A DNA stretch of 64,000 bases, taken from Nymphaea colorata (taxonomy: Eukaryota > Streptophyta > Magnoliopsida > Nymphaeales > Nymphaeaceae). The notes beneath the pieces are model-generated. The model saw nothing but the letters and a program-made list of their open reading frames with translations, did no database searches and was not told the DNA's origin. Below are positions 60,321 to 64,000 of the stretch, piece by piece. A program made the translations under genes and the position numbers. Location of the stretch: positions 12,974,716 to 13,038,715 of the forward strand of contig NC_045142.1 of assembly GCF_008831285.2 (NCBI RefSeq). Reading direction: 5' to 3'. The number at the start of each line of letters is the position of its first letter. Position 1 is the stretch's first letter.

Positions 60321-61131
60321 TATGGCTGATGATACCAAGAACAAGACCCATAATGAGTATATAAGTTGTCGGGAATCCATTTTCTTATGGTTCTACTATG
60401 AAATTAGACGGACACAATTATGAAATTTGGTCTCGCATGTTTATGATGTCAGTTGACCATGTCCTCGAAGAGGATGAACCAGTTGTTAAAAACAGGAAAG
60501 TATGCCACCTGGAAAGAAAACAATAGCATAGTTATGTCATGGATTATGGAAAGTGTGCAATCTGATATTGCACCTACTCTTGATTATTATACGACTGCCG
60601 AACACATGTGGACATTCTTGAGACAAACTTATTCCCATCACAAGAATGTTTATAAAATCTTACAAGTTGAGAAATAACTTCTCAAACTGCAGCAGGGTGA
60701 CCTAGATTTGTCCCAATACTTTGCTTTAATTACAGCAGCATATGAACGATTGAAGGCCGTTCAACCTCCTTGTCAGGCATGCTACAAGACACATTTTGAG
60801 CGACAATGGTGGAAAAGTTCTTGGCTGGTTTGTCACCTAAGTTTGAGGTAACTAAAATACAAATGCTTATTGGAGCTAAGATTCCAGATCTTGCTGAGGC
60901 ATATAATAGACTCAGAGAACTAGCTATCTCTCTTTCTCAGCTTCCGAGTGAGGCTCCTACAAGCTACAGCAGCCCTAACACTGCCTGGAGGACGTGGACA
61001 AGCCTCTAGGGGAAGAGGATTAGGTCAAGGTGCAGGGAGCAAAGTGCGACTTCAATGTACTTATTATGGAAATTTGGGACATTTAGAAGACAGGTTTTGG
61101 GACAAACATGGCTGTCCAGCCTCCACACCTT
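60321..61131 (+). pseudogene. copia gag, frameshifted
   Basis: Starts MADDTKNKTHNEY. In changing frames it reads GSTMKLDGHNYEIWSRMFMM, YATWKENNSIVMSWIMESVQ, YYTTAEHMWTFLRQTYSHHK, LLKLQQGDLDLSQYFALITA, MVEKFLAGLSPKFEV and IPDLAEAYNRLRELAISLSQ. It ends in a zinc-knuckle remnant (CTYYGNLGHLEDRFWDKHG) that has lost two of its cysteines. Gag would package element RNA. At least two frameshifts and one stop are present. Confidence 0.85.
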
Positions 61132-61167
61132 AGGGCAGAGGACCTTTACTGCCCATACTCTAATAAG

Positions 61168-61172
61168 ATCTG
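61168..61172. other. Possible target duplication of the LTR-like block
   Basis: atctg, with a second copy at 63419-63423. A chance match is possible, since the right boundary was chosen partly by this repeat. Confidence 0.3.
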
Positions 61173-63418
61173 TGTAACACTCCAATGTCATACACAACTA
61201 ATCACGAAAAGAAATAGGCACAGAGTTTTTTTTTTTCTTTTTTTTTTGTAGCAGAAGCAAAACAATCACACACCTACGTAGTTGGTATAGGCCCGATCAG
61301 TCTACTGCGTACAGATAACTTTCCTCTGTAATTAATGCAAGGCATGATCTGTCCTAGCAGTTAATGTTGCTAATGAAAACACCTATTAATAAAAAAAAAA
61401 TTACTCTATATGTGTTGGAGAGCCCCAGCTCTCAAGTCTTAGTCTCACACAACTTAAAAAGTTGCACAAGAATGTACAAACAAAAGTTCAAAGGGAAAAT
61501 GAATAAGACATTGCCTCATTTCCTTTCCCAGCAATCCCTCATCCCTTCAGCCGCTCGATCAACGAGCATCATCTATCACATAGTGAGAACCTAATGAAGG
61601 CAAATAGTCATAGCATCAGCACAACCGCTGAGTATAATGAAAATCATAGCAAGATTTTCAATATATCATTTGAATGTAAAGTTTATATATTGTATTGATT
61701 ATTAAAATAATAATGAGTATCATTACTAGAAGGAAGCTCACTCCAGCACTAGTGAGTCATAATTCAAAAGGGTTTACTAAGTATGGTTTACCGATTTCTT
61801 TGGTATTCCAACGACTCAAACTCAATCTGAGTCACACAAACACCAATCACATCGGTGACAATAAAGAAAGCAGATAAATAAACAAACAAATAACTAAAAA
61901 GACAATCACGCACCCGCCTGAGTAAGATCACATGATGTCACCCAGCTCGTCGGTGTATTTAGGGCGGACCGTTGCACCGCTTACGGTCCCAAACACTGAG
62001 TCATCGGAAATATTGGCCTAGTTTGGGATACTGTCGTGACTTACATTTCGTTAAGCTCAACTGTGTACTGCAGTAACTGCATCCCACACTTACTACCTCA
62101 TGATGGGGATGGACTCCTCTAAGTAGCCCAAGGAAGGAACACTTTATCAATCCCAGCATTCATGGAAGGTTCTGCTCACGGGTCCCGAACCCCTGCGCCA
62201 CCCAACTTGGCCCTTTTATGTTTTACAGTTGGGTTCGACTCTTTATAGTCGCAACATGACTGTCGGACCTTCCCCCTATACCATCAACCCGGAAACATAA
62301 AACTGGCCCCCAGTCATTGCCCACATCATAACGATAACTCAGGCTATGAGCAAATAGTTGTGTAAAATAAATAAACAACCATCATGCTCAATCAATTTAA
62401 TGTATGAGCATATTTCTACATTTATCATCACTACCCTGCTTGCATTATCAAATATACTCATCTCAGAACTAAAGCACTGGTTTATCATTAAACAACCGAC
62501 TTTTGGAACTCAATATCGAGCTTGTATCACCAACACAGCTCGAGTTCCCTATTTGAGTGTGGCACGTACTTTCAAAAACAGATAGAGCTAAATAACATGC
62601 ATATATGCATGAACATGTATCGAAAGAATCAAACTGAAGTTAGTTACCATTTGCTTAAACTAGCAACTTACTTCAAGCCTACTAAATCTCAACTTTGCTA
62701 GTCTAAGCACTCTATAAACTACGTGATTAATCTAATTATGTATTATTAACATTAAATCTTAACTAAAACTCCATGTAGTCAATTGCCTGCTCACCACCGA
62801 CAAACACCTTCTCAATCTGCAACTTTCTCTCTCTACCCTTTCTTTTTCTCTCCTTTCTCTCTCTACTTTCTCTCTCTTTCTCCTCTTCTCCCTCTTTTCT
62901 CTCTTTCTCCTCTTCTCCCTTTTCTCTCTCTTTCTCCTCTTCTCCCTCTACTCTCTCTTTCTTTGCGTCTCTCTCTTTCTCTTCTCTTTTTTTCCCCTAT
63001 CCTCCGTCTTTCTCTTCTTCTCTCTCTTCCTCCTCTCCTCCCTCTTTTTCCTCTCCTTTCTTTCTCTTCTCTCTCTTCCTCTTCTCCCTCATGCTGCATT
63101 CCAAAGGCGGTGGCAACCCCTATTTATAGCCAAAATCTATTATTTTTGTAATACTTATTATATCATATTTTATATTAATCTATCTTGAGGAAGTTTAGAA
63201 AAATGATAATATATTTTGAGGAGGTTTGGTCAATTAATTGGATTTAAATGATTAGTTTCAGTTCCGTTTGGCTTAGTGTTTAATCCTAGCTTAAGAGCAC
63301 TAATCTGTCATTAATTGAATGTTTAAGCTCTTAATCTGTCATTAATTGAATGTTTAATCCAAACTTAATCACAATTAACATAATTTAATCTTGATTAACT
63401 AATTATTAATCTACCCCT
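61173..63418 (-). repeat. LTR-like block, probably a solo LTR on the - strand
   Basis: The left end tgtaacactcc resembles the 3' end of plant LTRs read backwards. On the - strand a TATA motif, ctataaatagggg (about 63131-63119), precedes a long GA-rich leader (CT-rich on +, 62820-63100). atctg occurs at 61168-61172 and again at 63419-63423, a possible 5-bp duplication, but the right end lacks the expected CA. The identity and right boundary are provisional. Confidence 0.5.
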
Positions 63419-63423
63419 ATCTG

Positions 63424-64000
63424 AAAATTATAAGTGAGATGGTAAAGTATTTTGCTTTTCTCTCAGGTGTCTTTGTCCATTTGCGAGACTCCTGACTCAT
63501 TGTTAGCTCATGTATGTGTATATGGTGCCCCAGGCCTGTACCAAAGCAGTAAGAAGTTTCTTCAAAACATTTCACAACTTCACTAAAAGCAAACCAATAT
63601 AGCAGTTCTGGAGGAATACTCAAATGCAACCGATTAGTGCTCCCCAAGATTTGGAAAGCAACTCAAATTCAAGGAAGCATGAGTAGCGAAAACCTTCAGA
63701 AAGGAAACAGTTTTCTTTTTCGTTAAAAGTGCATAAACAGATTCTCTATCAAGATCCTATAACCATCCAATACTTCCATTTTTTCCTTTGGATAGACAAG
63801 CTGGGGCTAAGCAGACACTTACCAGCTCATGCAGATACTTACCAGCTTATGGCAAGAGAGAGAGCATCCTTGGCATTAAACTCTTGACCTCCCCTTCAAC
63901 TTGAAGGTCTTAGGTCCAAACCCTAACAATTCAATAACTTAAAGGTCTTATGTCCAAGCCCAGGCTGAAACATACAGATTAGATAGCCACATAGAACAAC
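63424..64000. other. Unassigned end of window
   Basis: No exon of PDK or repeat end recognised. A 76-codon - strand frame (63417-63647) resembles no known family. Confidence 0.4.

Larger units (their letters stand above)
59290..61140 (+). mobile_element. 5' part of a Ty1/copia retrotransposon
   Basis: Order: a 165-bp LTR (59290-59454, tgttcaataattagg...ataaca), a primer site, an untranslated leader and gag (60321-61131). Pol and the 3' LTR are missing. The short TGTT...AACA LTR, the primer site and the gag words ally it to the element at 11441-21897. Confidence 0.8.

Noticed and set aside
62783-63151. 122-codon Leu/Ser/Pro frame and its antisense Arg/Glu/Gly frame
   Set aside because: They are translations of a CT-rich tract next to an LTR-type TATA box.

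Overview
The window is nuclear DNA from a flowering plant. It holds spliced plant genes with GT-AG introns of up to 11.4 kb, Ty1/copia and Ty3/gypsy LTR retrotransposons primed by initiator-methionine tRNA, and hAT, PIF/Harbinger and MITE DNA transposons. Such long transposon-filled introns suggest a transposon-rich or early-diverging angiosperm, but the species cannot be fixed from sequence alone. No bacterial-type operon, CRISPR array, rRNA gene or tRNA gene was seen.

Two host genes are supported, both incomplete at the window edges and arranged tail to tail. On the + strand, 8105-40834 carries the last 12 exons (744 codons plus stop) of NAA25, the auxiliary subunit of the NatB N-terminal acetyltransferase. 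All junction phases agree and the frame closes at a single stop. On the - strand, 54374-58021 carries the last two exons of a mitochondrial pyruvate dehydrogenase kinase (PDK), with a 3.4-kb intron between them. The roughly 13.5 kb between the two stop codons holds repeats only.

Layout: 1-1283 unassigned; 1284-4516 solo LTR of a gypsy family with an unusually long (about 3.2 kb) LTR; 6723-8045 hAT fragment ending about 60 bp before the first NAA25 exon seen. NAA25 intron 3 (11176-22607) holds a copia element with a perfect 5-bp target duplication (11441-21897). That element contains at least six nested insertions, one of them a 3.4-kb hAT element with a decayed transposase. NAA25 intron 5 (24230-33919) holds a truncated, internally deleted gypsy element with its 3.3-kb LTR (25105-30070) and a Tourist-like MITE (31011-31261). 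NAA25 intron 10 holds a hAT-type MITE with a perfect 8-bp duplication (38405-38593). Beyond NAA25 come a third partial copy of the long LTR (42705-43577), a hAT relic, long (TA)n tracts and a decayed Harbinger element with its Myb-like partner ORF (47198-49480). The last PDK intron holds four DNA-transposon insertions or fragments. From 58290 to 63420 there are copia relics and an LTR-like block.

No new functional gene system was found. What is unusual is the nesting, several small transposon families with clear ends and duplications shared within this one window, and the splice architecture of NAA25.
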